This document shows, piece after piece, positions 24,061 to 37,245 of a DNA stretch of 64,000 nt. Origin of the DNA: Pratylenchus scribneri (Eukaryota; Nematoda; Chromadorea; Rhabditida; Pratylenchidae); NCBI GenBank assembly GCA_030063045.1, contig JAQSEB010000004.1, forward strand, positions 992,001-1,056,000. The letters are read 5' to 3'. The notes beneath the pieces were generated by a model, which saw only the letters and a program-made list of their open reading frames with translations, did no database searches and had not been told where the DNA came from. Each line of letters starts with the position of its first letter. Position 1 is the stretch's first letter. The position numbers and the translations under genes were made by a program.

Positions 24061-24477
24061 TAATTTGGCATTTTGATTTAAAAAATATTTGCAAATTAGG
24101 GAAAAAAACAAAAAATAACTACTACATCCAAATCCAACCAACATCAAAACTCAGTCCATTAAATTCAATTCGAGTGAAAAACGATGCGAATAGTTTAGAA
24201 TCGAGAATATAATATTAAAAAAAGACTGATTAATGGAAAATTTTGTGACTGAATTAAATTAATTATGAAATAAAAATGATAAAAAAATGATTCGTAAATT
24301 AAAATAAAAACACTGCCACTACGATTTATTCTAATACTTCGCAATGTGGTGGTGTAAAATTTTTAGTTTGTACGTCACATATGGAATGACAATGGATAGC
24401 CAATTCCCAATTGGCTCAATTGATCAATGAATTGTCAATGTTGGCTGCCAAACAGTGGATGGTCAACTTCATTTATT

Positions 24478-24615
24478 ATGGCAAATGGGGACAATCATTA
24501 GTGGAAAATGGCAAATGGGGACCATCATTGGAACAATGGCAAATGGGGACCATCATTGGAACAATGGCAAATGGGGGACAATCATTGGAACAATGGCAAA
24601 TGGGGGACAATCATT
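24478..24615. repeat. 27-bp tandem repeat, about 4.5 units
   Basis: Unit close to ATCATTGGAACAATGGCAAA with TGGGGAC; later units have GGGGGAC. It lies inside the transposon, left of the OTU coding end. Confidence 0.85.
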
Positions 24616-24731
24616 AGAGAAAAGGTTTTTTGAAAATTTTGAAAAATCAAAATAAAAAATCATCATTCTATCTATCATCCAAAAGCTAAATCATTTTCTT
24701 CCTCATCAAATCATCATCTTTTCCAACTTTC

Positions 24732-27700
24732 TCATTTCTTTTTGTTTTCTGGAATCACATCTTGTACCACCTCGAAATGGTTACCATTAATGAATTCAAT
24801 GAAACAAGTGGGACGATTCAAGTCCTGAATGCCTCTGAAACCCTTTAGCAGAAATTAGTTAAAAATAAATTATTCGAACCATCTCGCCTCGCCTGGCATT
24901 GTAAATTTCCCAATTATAATTGCAACCATCATTAGCCCTTTGACGGGCATTTTTCCGGGAACATTGAACAAAATTTAAACCAAAAAGAAGAGATGCAGCA
25001 ATGAAATCAAAATTGCTGGCATATTTCCAATCCTCGCTAGCATCTTTAGCTGGTTCCCATCTATTTTTAATCCGCTCATCAAGTTGTTCCGCATTATAAT
25101 ATGCGGTCCACCATCCGCATTCTTCCCGCCCACTCTCAAATTGCCTCTTTTCTTCTATTAGAAATCGCTGAATATCCTGACGAATTTTTACATGGTTATC
25201 CTGGCAACCTAAATTAAGTTTTTATATTTTTTTTTGAAAATTTTTTACCAGTTAGTATTTGCGAAATGGATCTAAAACCGCAGTTTCCGTCCCCTCTGAT
25301 CCAATTTCCTTTCTCAAAACTAGTGGAGTCTGGGGTAGCAGTGGATTGAAATTTCTTATTAATATTTGGAGGATAAAACCAAGTATTTCCTGAATCAATT
25401 TTTTCAGATTAAACAACAAAAACTCAGAACTCACCCATTTTATAATTCCATCTATTACAAATGTCCTTCACAAAATTTCTGTCCGGTGGATTGAAAATCA
25501 ATTCATGGATCTGACGATCATCACCCACGCCCAAAAATTCCACATCATCATCATCTTCTTCCTTCTCTTCATTTTTCTCATCTTCATTATTCTTTTCCTC
25601 ATCTTCACTTTCATCACTTGATTCAATTTCAATAAAACCATCCAAAATATTTTCTATAATGGAGAGTAAATCAGCCTCGACTTTTACATCCTCGGGTGTT
25701 ATATATGCATAGGGTTGGTCGAATAATTTTCCTTTTCCTCTATATAAATTGGCGCAATCCCGAACTTTCTTCTTATGCCGGTCATCTTCACAAAAAAACA
25801 ATATAAATTTGATTCCTTTCTCGACACATTGTTGGAAAAAAAATTCAATTCTGCCATCCGGTATATTTATCGGCCCAGATTGATCATAATATGGCATTTC
25901 CAATTTTCCATTACTCTTTTTAATCGTTCTCCATACAAAATTCCAACTTAAATTCTGTTCATTTTATCATTCAATAAAATTTCTCACATTATAATTGGAT
26001 CTCTTCCGATCCTTATAGTGGCCCAATTATTTTTATCTGTTAATTGCCTTCCTGATTGAGAGGGAATTTCATTCTTTGTATTATCCGACTTGCAAATTTT
26101 TTTCTTCTCCGGACTGTTTAACAAATCTAAAATTATTTAGTAATTTAATCAATTTTTTTTCGATAACCTTCCACTTTAATAACTTGATCCGCATAATCGT
26201 GATCAAATTCCTGGCATTTTTCCTGATCTTTTTTTTGGCGATTCAATTTCTTTAAATTATATATAATTTATTCAGTTTCAGTTTCAAGCAAACCTTCTTT
26301 GCTTGTTTAACCGGAATTCCAACCTCATTTATCTCAACCAACTGGTAACTAACCAAAGATAATGCATATTTTGTTCCATAAACAAATTCATTATATTCCA
26401 TATTTCCAATATTCGCAGCAAGCCATTGCTTAATAAAACTATTTTAATTAATTTTACGATGTAAATGCCTCATAATCCTTCACTATTTGTTCAATCCTTT
26501 GATCAACGTTTTCATACTTTTTACTTCTACTTTTATATTTTGTTTCATTTTCCATTAATTTCAGAATCCTTGCATCAACTTCACTGGCCAATGTTTGCTG
26601 CCATTTGATGAAATTAACTGGCTTTGCGTGTATTATGGTTTGTGGATCTCTTAATTTTTTATTAAAAAATTAAAAATCCAAAAATGGGAAAAACTTTTTG
26701 AGGGCCGAATGGTATGATTCTGCGGCATTGATTCCGCGAACTCTCCCCACTTTATAGAAATTAAACATGTTTCCTTTCCCAAACCATTCGTTTTCCATAT
26801 ATCGACAAAATTCGTGGCATTCATTCATTTGAGCCAATGACAATCCAAATGGCCACCTTTTTAATTCATTCCATATTTTAACAATAATTTCTTTCCGAAG
26901 CAAAGGTAGAGCAATAATTCGTCTCACCTGTTTTTTTATTCAAAAAATTTTAACAAAAATTACCCATTTCCAAAATTCCCCCTTGATTTTCTTTTGATCG
27001 ATATATAATTTGAAAATGTTTGGGAGTTCTTTCCGCATATGAAGGAGAGCAGCCTTGACAAAATGAAAAAGGCAGCCATATAGTAAATTTTCATTAAAAA
27101 CGGCCTTCACGGCATTGCATTCGGCCTTTTCGTAATCGCAATGAATACGTTGAATGTGCAATTTGCCCTTTTTCTCCCATTCGGCTCTCAAAATTTGTAG
27201 AACTTGAACATAATTTTCAGTTTTCCTTAAATTGCAATTCAAAAATAACCCTATTAAAATTATTTCCAACCGCTTTTCCATTAGAGCCCATGCCAAAACA
27301 ATCCATTCACCAATTTCGGTTGAAGATTCCCTCGAAAACTTAAAACAAATTTTATACAAATTATTATTTTCCATTTTCCAGTTTATGTGGCACCGTGGCT
27401 CGGCAGTCTGCACCTCAATGCGAAGCAAAATAGCATTATGTAAGCAAAAAGGTTTATTTTAAATTAAAAATACAAATTTAATCTTTATTCAAAAATAACG
27501 GAATTAATTAAACCAAGCCATTCACTTTACTCATAAAAATTATGGCCCTAATGAGGACCATTTGGGTTATTTTTCTACACAAAAAATTCTAAAAATATAA
27601 CAGATAAATTATATAAAATTAAATTTGGCAAATTTTAATACATATTTTCATAAAATTTTATTTCAGATTTCGACAAAGTGTTGGTTGCCTTCATGGATTG

Positions 27701-29057
27701 TTTTTTACATGTTTTTCTAAAAAAATTGTTGAACGATGGTTGGAGGAAAAAATTGTGAATATTTAGCTGCCGTGAAACAAGCAAGTAGAAAGGTTAGCTT
27801 ATATTTAATTAAAAATATAAAAAAAAATAAAAATGGAAAAAATTAATGCGCCATTTTTACGCCCGAAACCAACCAATCCGTGAATGGTGTATAATTGATA
27901 AAATCCTTTGGGTGCGACATCAAATGTCGCATCACAAACAAGAATTGTGCACCAATTTGCCGCATTAAGTTGTGTTTCAGTCGCGAAAATAATAATTCCC
28001 ATTTCCTTGTTAGAATGCAATAACCACCTTTGCAAATTAACATAAAAAAATATTATTATCTTAATTCAGACCGTTCATTTTCTGTTGTTTCTTTTCCCAT
28101 TTTCAATTTGATATGGCCAAATTGTGTGACTTTTAAAATTTCTGGCAAGTTATACGGATCGCTACAATCACCAATCCATTCTTGTCGACATTTATTGTAA
28201 CTTGATCTAACATTAGTCCAACTGGGATAATTCCTGCTAACAGAACAAGGATCCATCACACTAACATCATTCGAAACATCAATTTTTTGAGCAATCTCAT
28301 AACCCTTAGGAAAAATAAGATTTTTTAATAAATAAATTTAACCTCTCTCCACATAGATTTCGGCTTTTCATGCCAACCCTCTCTTAAATTTTTCCTCGCT
28401 TCTCTATCAATATCTTTCGCTAAAAATATGGCATGTGGTTGGCCACGACAATTGAAATCATGACGGATCAAACAAGGTTTTTCCAATTCGCCATTCCTTA
28501 TGATGGCACGGGCACCACAACAATTACAACGAAAATATTCCACATCATTTTTCTCCTTATCACGTCTATGAAAACGGATTTTAAATTATTATTTCCATTA
28601 TATACCTAAACATCCGCCAGTTATTTTCTCCTTCACTGCCAATAATAATTGCTTTCTCCTTTCCAAATATTGTAGAACTAGGCATCCAAGTCAAAACGGG
28701 TCCCTTTTCTTGTCCAAATTTGCCAATTTGTGATGTTGCCTCAAATTTCAAATTAAAATATCTTAAAATATTAAACCTGATTTATTTCTTCAAGATAATT
28801 CTTTAATGTCGGCATTGATATTTTCTTTCCATTTTCTAATAATCTTTTCAACAATTCCTGTTTAGTAGGAATTTTTCCATCCTGATATTCCTGGCATAAT
28901 TTAGTGCAAATAGGATCTTCAATAAAATCTGTGAATCCTGAAGTCCTTGCGCCACCAGAATTGCTCCTTTCTCGAAATTCTGGGTTTATTAAATAAACAA
29001 AATTCCAAAAATAATAATTAAATAACCATATTGTTTTGAATAATGGCCATTTCCCAT
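24732..29057 (-). CDS. MULE transposase, probably fused to an OTU cysteine protease
   Basis: Seen, N to C: MGNGHYSKQYEFRERSN; SMPTLKNYLEEINQ; a zinc-type exon with YFRCNCCGARAII and CLIRHDFNCRGQPHAIFLA (FLYWCH-like); the first catalytic Asp in LVCDATFDVAPKGFYQLYTI; WALMEKR; the second in RIHCDYEKAECNAVKAVF, then GCLFHFVKAAL; and a candidate Glu in GINAAESYHSALKKFF. Further left come an acidic linker (DESEDEE..., about 25540-25640), the OTU motif WIRGDGNCGFRSISQILTG (about 25250-25310), HVKIRQDIQRFL, WKYASNFDFIAASLLFG and FIEFINGNHFEVV, ending at 24732. One GT...TTTAAG intron at about 25945-25985 joins both halves in frame; without it the transposase stops at 25984 and the OTU part is a second gene. 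Known: OTU proteases use Cys in DGNC and His in GNH. All catalytic residues look intact. One exon between the first Asp and WALMEKR is unclear. Confidence 0.7.
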
Positions 29058-29084
29058 TTCAGGTCCCTTGTGAATGTGTCGGCC

Positions 29085-30245
29085 AATCAAAGTTACGGTT
29101 TTGATTTCAATTAATATTTTAAAATATAGTATTGAATATAAATTAATCAATTATAAAAAATAAAATTTTTATGCACTTGGCTTTGTTTTGATTATTTTTA
29201 GTTATCGGCGGCTGTCAGCAATGTCGATTGATGGCTGGTGCAGTGGCAATGGTTTTGGTGTTGCCTTTGCCGTCAAGCGTCAATGATGATAGGTTTCTAA
29301 CTTTATCTATCATTTTCACTAGGCTATCTAATTTTCAATCACACCAAACAAAAAAATCTCATTTATGTTCTTTTTTGCTGGCCTTTGATTAATCTTTTCT
29401 AGCTTATTTTCCATGCTATTGACCCACTTTTATTCATCCTCCCTGCGCTCTTCCCCTCACTCCCCCCTCTTCCCCCAGTGGCAGCCGGCATTCCCTTTAA
29501 CAATGAAAAAGGGAGATAGGCAAAATAGAGAACATTTTCTGATTCATCTCAAAAATACAGCCGATTTTGTCACTCTAGCCAACACTTTTAAAGACTAATT
29601 CTTTAATTTAAATTTTTAAATAGAATTTAAAAATATTAATTTAATTATTATTCAATTAATTAAAGATTTCGACAAGCGGCAAAAAATGGAATTTTCATTT
29701 GAAAATGACTTTAGAAATGACAATATCGAGAATGGACAATTGTTAATCAAAGTTACGGTTTCGATTTTTAAATATTTAAAAATTTTGAGTAGAATAAAAA
29801 ATAAAATTAATTATAAAAATAAAATTTTTATGCACTTGGCTTTGTTTTGATTATTTTTAGTTATCGGCTGTCAACAATCGACTGATGGCTGGTGCATTGG
29901 CAGTGGTTTTTATTTCTCCATTGCCATACAAAAGGTTTGCCTTTTCAATGTTGGCCACTGACCTTTCAAATCCCCTTTTAAGCCTGCCGGCTACTGGCTG
30001 CTCCTTCCCCTTCCTTCAAACTCCTATCAACAAAGAAGCAAATCATGGACAATGGGGCACTGTCACTTGGAACTTGGATGCAGGCGTAAAACATGGATGG
30101 GCGGCGAATTTCCATCCACTACCTCAAAGTTACGATTAAATATTTCATCAAATTTAAAATAAATTTATATATTAAAATGAAAAAAAAATAAAATAAAAAT
30201 ATTGATTCGCTTTGTTTTTCGATATTTTCAGAACGGCAGCGGCTG
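29085..30245. repeat. Triplicated segment in the right arm of the MULE
   Basis: Copies begin ATCAAAGTTACGGTTT(T/C)GA at 29086 and 29748, and TCAAAGTTACGATTAAAT near 30126. The first two run ~170 bp through TTTTTATGCACTTGGCTTTG and TATCGGC(GGC)TGTCA to GATGGCTGGTGCA. The third is shorter (GCTTTGTTTTTCGATATTTTCAG). Each ends at a sequence resembling a 3' splice site (TTTTTAG or TTTTCAG). An 84-codon open frame starts at the second copy but has no recognisable motif. Confidence 0.7.
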
Positions 30246-30582
30246 CTGCATTTTCCCGGCTAAAATCAGAAACGAAGCAATGAAAGTCCGAATTTTCCGT
30301 GGAAACAATGGCACAGAGAATTCTTATGCGCCGAAATATTAATATTCTTGATGATTTGATTTATTATTATATTTTACCATTTAATTTTATTGCTATTTTA
30401 TAATAAATAATTACATTGATAATAAAAAATAAATTTATTCTCCAATTAGTTTAGTAAATTTTGATCAAATTTTGCAATCAATTTAGATAATATTCCGCGA
30501 TCAATTATTAAATGCTAAAGAGCCATTCGAATCTAATGTGAATTTTTAAATTTTTTGGCATTCTGTTGCTAATTTTGCGAGA

Positions 30583-30640
30583 ATTTGAAATTATTTTCAT
30601 TTTTCGCTAAGATGAGCTTTTTTTTTATTTTTCGCTGAAC
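30583..30640. repeat. Right terminal inverted repeat of the MULE
   Basis: Contains AAATTATTTTCATTTTTCGC and TAAGATGAGCTTTTTTTTTA, the reverse complement of the left end. It lies about 220 bp upstream of the mL64 start codon. Confidence 0.8.
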
Positions 30641-30862
30641 ATACACAGCACCTAAATTAAATAATAAAAATGGAGCAAGCGCGGAGAAATAGTGTGGCAT
30701 AATATGACAGAGAGTTAGAGAAAAACGAGAATAGAATGCAATGAGCATTTCTGACGCGCGCGTTTGCACTTTGCACTTTGCAGTTGAAATCGCTGTGAGA
30801 GAGCTAAGCTAAGCTAAGCTAATTTTTAAATCGATTATCCACTTAATCTTTTCTTAAATAGG

Positions 30863-31580
30863 ATGAACAAATTACCCTCGACATTGTTCCCAAAAATAAG
30901 ACTAAATATTCGTCATCGAATAATTGCCGAAGGCGGCATTCCCCCACTGCTATACGAAAATGAAAGGGAAAAGTCGGTTTTGGCAGAACGGTTTGGAGAA
31001 TATGGACTGAAAAGCGGAGTGGATATTCGCAAATTATGGCCAACAATCGAGGTTTTTCAATTCAGTTAAATTCATTTATCTCAAAAATAAATTCTACAGG
31101 AAATTGAAGAGAAGAATGCATTACGAATGTACAGAAAAGCAAGCGAAATCCAGCAAATTGCCGAAGATCAAGCCAAAGCGGAAGAAGTAAAACGAAAGAA
31201 TAGGTTATTTTCTTTCAATAAAAACATTAATTCTTTTTTTTTGCTATTTAGATTGGAAAAAATCGAAGCAAACTGGCAAAAACATGACAAAATGCTGGCC
31301 GAATATCACGAGGAAAAGTCACAAGTTGGCGATGAACAAAAAATACAAGAGGAAGTGTTGCAAAGGAAAGTTCGCGAAGTGCAAGAATATTTTGGCTATT
31401 GGGTCGACCCAAAAGACCCACGATTTGAATTGATGATCAGGGAGAAGGAGGAAAATGCTAAACTGGTTTGCATAAAATTCATTTAATATTAATTAATGAA
31501 AATTTTGTTAGGCGGTAAAATTGGAGAAGCAGAAAGAAAAGAAGAAAAAGCAACGGGTTGTGAATCCGGACGTCAAATAA
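30863..31580 (+). CDS. mrpl-59: Mitochondrial large ribosomal subunit protein mL64 (GADD45GIP1/CRIF1 family)
   Basis: Seen: ATG at 30863; RIIAEGGIPPLLYENEREKS, FGEYGLKSGVDIRKLWPT, then EIEEKNALRMYRKASEIQQI, a Lys/Glu-rich helix, WQKHDKMLAEYHEEKSQ, EVQEYFGYWVDPKDPRFELM and a Lys-rich tail KLEKQKEKKKKQRVVNPDVK, stop 31578-31580, four exons. Known: the GADD45GIP1 family shares YG.ASGV...LWPS, the long basic/acidic helix and GY.VDPR..RF; it sits near the exit tunnel of the mitoribosome and helps deliver nascent chains to the inner membrane. The downstream ATE1 gene starts 156 bp after the stop on the same strand. The upstream boundary is a transposon end only 220 bp away, so the promoter is either very short or partly transposon DNA. 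Confidence 0.85.
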
Positions 31581-31736
31581 TGAAAAATAATTATTGTTTA
31601 TTTTTACAATTTTGAATAAAATAAATTAAAATGTGAATTTTTTAATAATATTTTTTATCAACAATTTCAATATTGATTGATTATTTATTTATTTATGTTT
31701 ATGTATTGTATTTTAATTTCCATAAATTAGGCCAAA

Positions 31737-33862
<2,126 letters not shown>

Positions 33863-33964
33863 AATACAAATATACACATCTTTTTTGTGATTTTTAATAG
33901 CATTTATATATACATATTAAAAAAATTACCGATAAATTATAAAAATTTCGTTTGCCTAAAAATA

Positions 33965-34205
33965 CACTAAATAATTCCGCCTGGTTGACTAAGTTTTAAT
34001 AATTCCGCCTGGTTGACTAAGTTTTAATAATTCCGCCTGGTTGACTAAGTTTTAATAATTCCGCCTGGTTGACTAAGTTTTAATAATTCCGCCTGTTTGA
34101 CTAAGTTTTAATAATTCCGCCTGGTTGACTAAGTTTTAATAATTCCGCCTGGTTGACTAAGTTTTAATAATTCCGCCCTGTTTGACTAAGTTTTAACTTT
34201 TAATA
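33965..34205. repeat. 29-bp minisatellite (TAATAATTCCGCCTGGTTGA type)
   Basis: About eight units of TAATAATTCCGCCTGGTTGA plus CTAAGTTTT, some with CCTGTTTGACT. It starts 100 bp after the ATE1 stop. The same unit, reverse-complemented, ends the 11.9-12.6 kb array. Confidence 0.95.
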
Positions 34206-34279
34206 ATTCTATTTGCCCTCAGGCATTGGAAACTGTAGGGGATGAGATTCGAATAAGTGATAATTGTGTTTTTTTTGGG

Positions 34280-34388
34280 AATTTGGTGAGGTGATTTTTG
34301 TGCATTTGGTGAGGTGATTTTTGTGCATTTGGTGAGGTGATTTTTGTGCATTTGGTGAGGTGATTTTTGTGCATTTGGTGAGGTGATT
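34280..34388. repeat. 23-bp tandem repeat, about five units
   Basis: Unit TTTGGTGAGGTGATTTTTGT plus GCA. Lies directly between two AATTCCGCCTG arrays and shares no core with them. Confidence 0.9.
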
Positions 34389-36210
34389 GCACCAAAATAA
34401 TTCCGCCTGTTTTATTTGCCCCAAAAATAATTCCGCCTGTTTTATTTGCCCCAACATAATTCCGCCTGTTTTATTTGCCCCAAACATAATTCCGCCTGTT
34501 TTATTTGCCCCAACATAATTCCGCCTGTTTTATTTGCCCCAACATAATTCCGCCTGTTTTATTTGCACCAAAATAATTCCGCCTGTTTTATTTGCCCCAA
34601 CATAATTCCGCCTGTTTTATTTGCCCCAAACATAATTCCGCCTGTTTTATTTGCCCCAACATAATTCCACCTGTTTTATTTGCCCCAACATAATTCCGCC
34701 TGTTTTATTTGCCCCAAACATAATTCCGCCTGTTTTATTTGCCCCAACATAATTCCGCCTGTTTTATTTGCCCCAAACATAATTCCGCCTGTTTTATTTG
34801 CACCAAAATAATTCCGCCTGTTTTATTTGCCCCAAAAATAATTCCGCCTGTTTTATTTGCCCCAAACATAATTCCGCCTGTTCAATTTGCACCAAAATAA
34901 TTCCGCCTGTTTTATTTGCCCCAAACATAATTCCGCCTGTTTTATTTGCCCCAACATAATTCCGCCTGTTTTATTTGCCCCAACATAATTCCGCCTGTTT
35001 TATTTGCCCCAAACATAATTCCGCCTGTTTTATTTGCACCAAAATAATTCCGCCTGTTTTATTTGCACCAAAATAATTCCGCCTGTTTTATTTGCCCCAA
35101 AAATAATTCCGCCTGTTCAATTTGCACCAAACATAATTCCGCCTGTTTTATTTGCCCCAAACATAATTCCGCCTGTTTCATTTGCCCCAAACATAATTCC
35201 GCCTGTTTTATTTGCACCAAAATAATTCCGCCTGTTTTATTTGCCCCAAAAATAATTCCGCCTGTTTTATTTGCCCCAACATAATTCCGCCTGTTTTATT
35301 TGCCCCAACATAATTCCGCCTGTTTTATTTGCCCCAAACATAATTCCGCCTGTTTTATTTGCACCAAAATAATTCCGCCTGTTTTATTTGCACCAAACAT
35401 AATTCCGCCTGTTTTATTTGCCCCAAAAATAATTCCGCCTGTTTTATTTGCCCCAACATAATTCCGCCTGTTTTATTTGCCCCAAACATAATTCCGCCTG
35501 TTTTATTTGCCCCAACATAATTCCGCCTGTTTTATTTGCCCCAACATAATTCCGCCTGTTTTATTTGCCCCAAAAATAATTCCGCCTGTTTTATTTGCCC
35601 CAAACATAATTCCGCCTGTTTTATTTGCCCCAAACATAATTCCGCCTGTTTTATTTGCCCCAACATAATTCCGCCTGTTTTATTTGCCCCAACATAATTC
35701 CGCCTGTTTTATTTGCCCCAACATAATTCCGCCTGTTTTATTTGCCCCAAACATAATTCCGCCTGTTTTATTTGCACCAAAATAATTCCGCCTGTTTTAT
35801 TTGCACCAAAATAATTCCGCCTGTTTTATTTGCCCCAAAAATAATTCCGCCTGTTTTATTTGCCCCAACATAATTCCGCCTGTTTTATTTGCCCCAAACA
35901 TAATTCGCCTGTTTTATTTGCACCAAAATAATTCCGCCTGTTTTATTTGCACCAAAATAATTCCGCCTGTTTTATTTGCCCCAAACATAATTCCGCCTGT
36001 TTTATTTGCCCCAACATAATTCCGCCTGTTTTATTTGCCCCAACATAATTCCACCTGTTTCATTTGCCCCAAACATAATTCCGCCTGTTTTATTTGCACC
36101 AAAATAATTCCGCCTGTTTTATTTGCACCAAAATAATTCCGCCTGTTTTATTTGCCCCAAACATAAATCCGCCTGTTTTATTTGCCCCAAACATAAATCC
36201 GCCTGTTTTT
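34388..36210. repeat. 1.8-kb minisatellite, ~29-30-bp units (AATTCCGCCTGTTTTATTTG type)
   Basis: About 62 units of ATAATTCCGCCTGTTTTATT followed by TGCCCCAA(A)CA or TGCACCAAA. It is the reverse complement of the 16.5-19.4 kb array units, so the two arrays face each other across 15 kb. Single-base indels break the frame more often than in the other array. Confidence 0.97.
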
Positions 36211-36489
36211 AAGAATAATTAAGAATTTTGCCCTCTTTTTCCTGAAATAATACTATTAAAAAATAAAAATTATATTCACAATTGACCCATTTTTATTATT
36301 CATTTTTTTGTTGTGTTCACCCATTCCCCCGCATTTATTATTGCATTTATTTGGGGGAATAATGGGGTCCATCCAGCAGCAGAGGGCACAACAATGAATA
36401 TGAATGATGCCCCCCCCCAACCCCATCATCAAATAAAGCCAATGTTTTTGCATCCATTTTCCCTCATTCACGTATTTCCCTGGCCAAAA

Positions 36490-36848
36490 ATGCTTTCTCG
36501 ATTGGCTTTTCTCTTTCTCCTTTTAATTTCAATTCCGCTAATTCATTTGTCCCATCAATCAAATGAGAATGGGGCTGCCATTCCCAGAGTTCGTTTGAGG
36601 ATTGGTGAGGGTGCCGAAGACAGAACAAATCCTGTAGAATCCAATGAAGGGGATTCGGCAGTGGAATCAGAGGGGGTAGGATTCAAAGTAGAATGAATTA
36701 TTTTTGCCAATCTTTTAATTACCAGATTCTCGACCACTTGGACTATTTGGAAACCCATCAAAATGTGGGTGGTGGCGGTGAAAAACCACAAAGACCAAGT
36801 CCAAATTCGCGAAGGCAAGGCGGATGTTTGTTTGAAATATTCTGCTGA
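36490..36848 (+). CDS. Small secreted peptide precursor with C-terminal two-cysteine loop
   Basis: Seen: exon 1 36490-36675 encodes MLSRLAFLFLLLISIPLIHL, a clear signal peptide (cleavage likely after SHQ), then an acidic spacer (RLRIGEGAEDRTNPVESNEG). The intron at 36676-36725 is in phase 0. Exon 2 reads ILDHLDYLETHQNVGGGGEK, then RPSPNSRRQGGCLFEIFC and stop. Total 103 residues. Inferred: processing at the RR would free a short peptide QGGCLFEIFC with one disulfide (five residues inside the loop) and possibly an N-terminal pyroglutamate. I do not recognise it. It resembles cyclic neuropeptides in layout only: CCAP has five residues between its cysteines, allatostatin-C six, but the residues differ. 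An alternative is a small secreted effector or ion-channel toxin-like peptide. Confidence 0.6.
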
Positions 36849-37245
36849 AAAAGTAAATGGAACAATGCGAATGAACAATTCACTCACTTTTTAAGTACCC
36901 AATTGTGAAAATAATAAAAGAATAAACATTTTTTACATTTTTATGTTTACTTCTGAACTTTTGAATGGAAGAAGGAAGGAAGAAATTGGAGTTATTAAAA
37001 GGTCGGTCGTCTTTTGACAATCGGTCGTCGCTTTTTGGGAGATTGCCTTACTTTAAATCCCTGGAGGGGATCAATTTCACCCCCCCCCCCCCACTCCAAT
37101 ATATTCTCGAATGTCGTCATTTTGTTGGTCCTTTTCATGTCAATTTTTCAACTTTTTAATCCTTTCCAATTCCTTTCAACATTGAATATAATAATTATTG
37201 TCTGGCGAATTACATTTCCTTCTTTTGGACATTCAATTTATTAGA
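36849..37245. other. Intergenic with poly-C tract
   Basis: About 400 bp between the peptide gene and the second K2P gene. A run of 12-13 C at 37080-37092 is the only feature. Confidence 0.5.

Larger units (their letters stand above)
24000..30640 (-). mobile_element. Mutator-like DNA transposon (MULE), about 6.6 kb
   Basis: Seen: about 55-60 bp at 24000-24060 (TAGCGAAAAACAAAAAAAAA, GCTCATCTCAGCGAAAAATG, AAAATAATTT) recurs as reverse complement at 30583-30640 with only a few mismatches. Between them lies a minus-strand gene with MULE transposase motifs and an OTU protease, and a non-coding right arm with a triplicated segment. Known: MULEs have long TIRs, a DDE transposase often with a FLYWCH-like zinc domain, and 8-11 bp target duplications. 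I could not see a clear target duplication next to the TIRs as I delimited them. Within the left TIR the motif GCTCATCT(T/C)AGCGAAAAA occurs twice. Confidence 0.8.

Noticed and set aside
29885..30139. 84-codon frame in the transposon right arm as a gene
   Set aside because: No motif. It begins within a triplicated segment and only one of the three copies has the frame.
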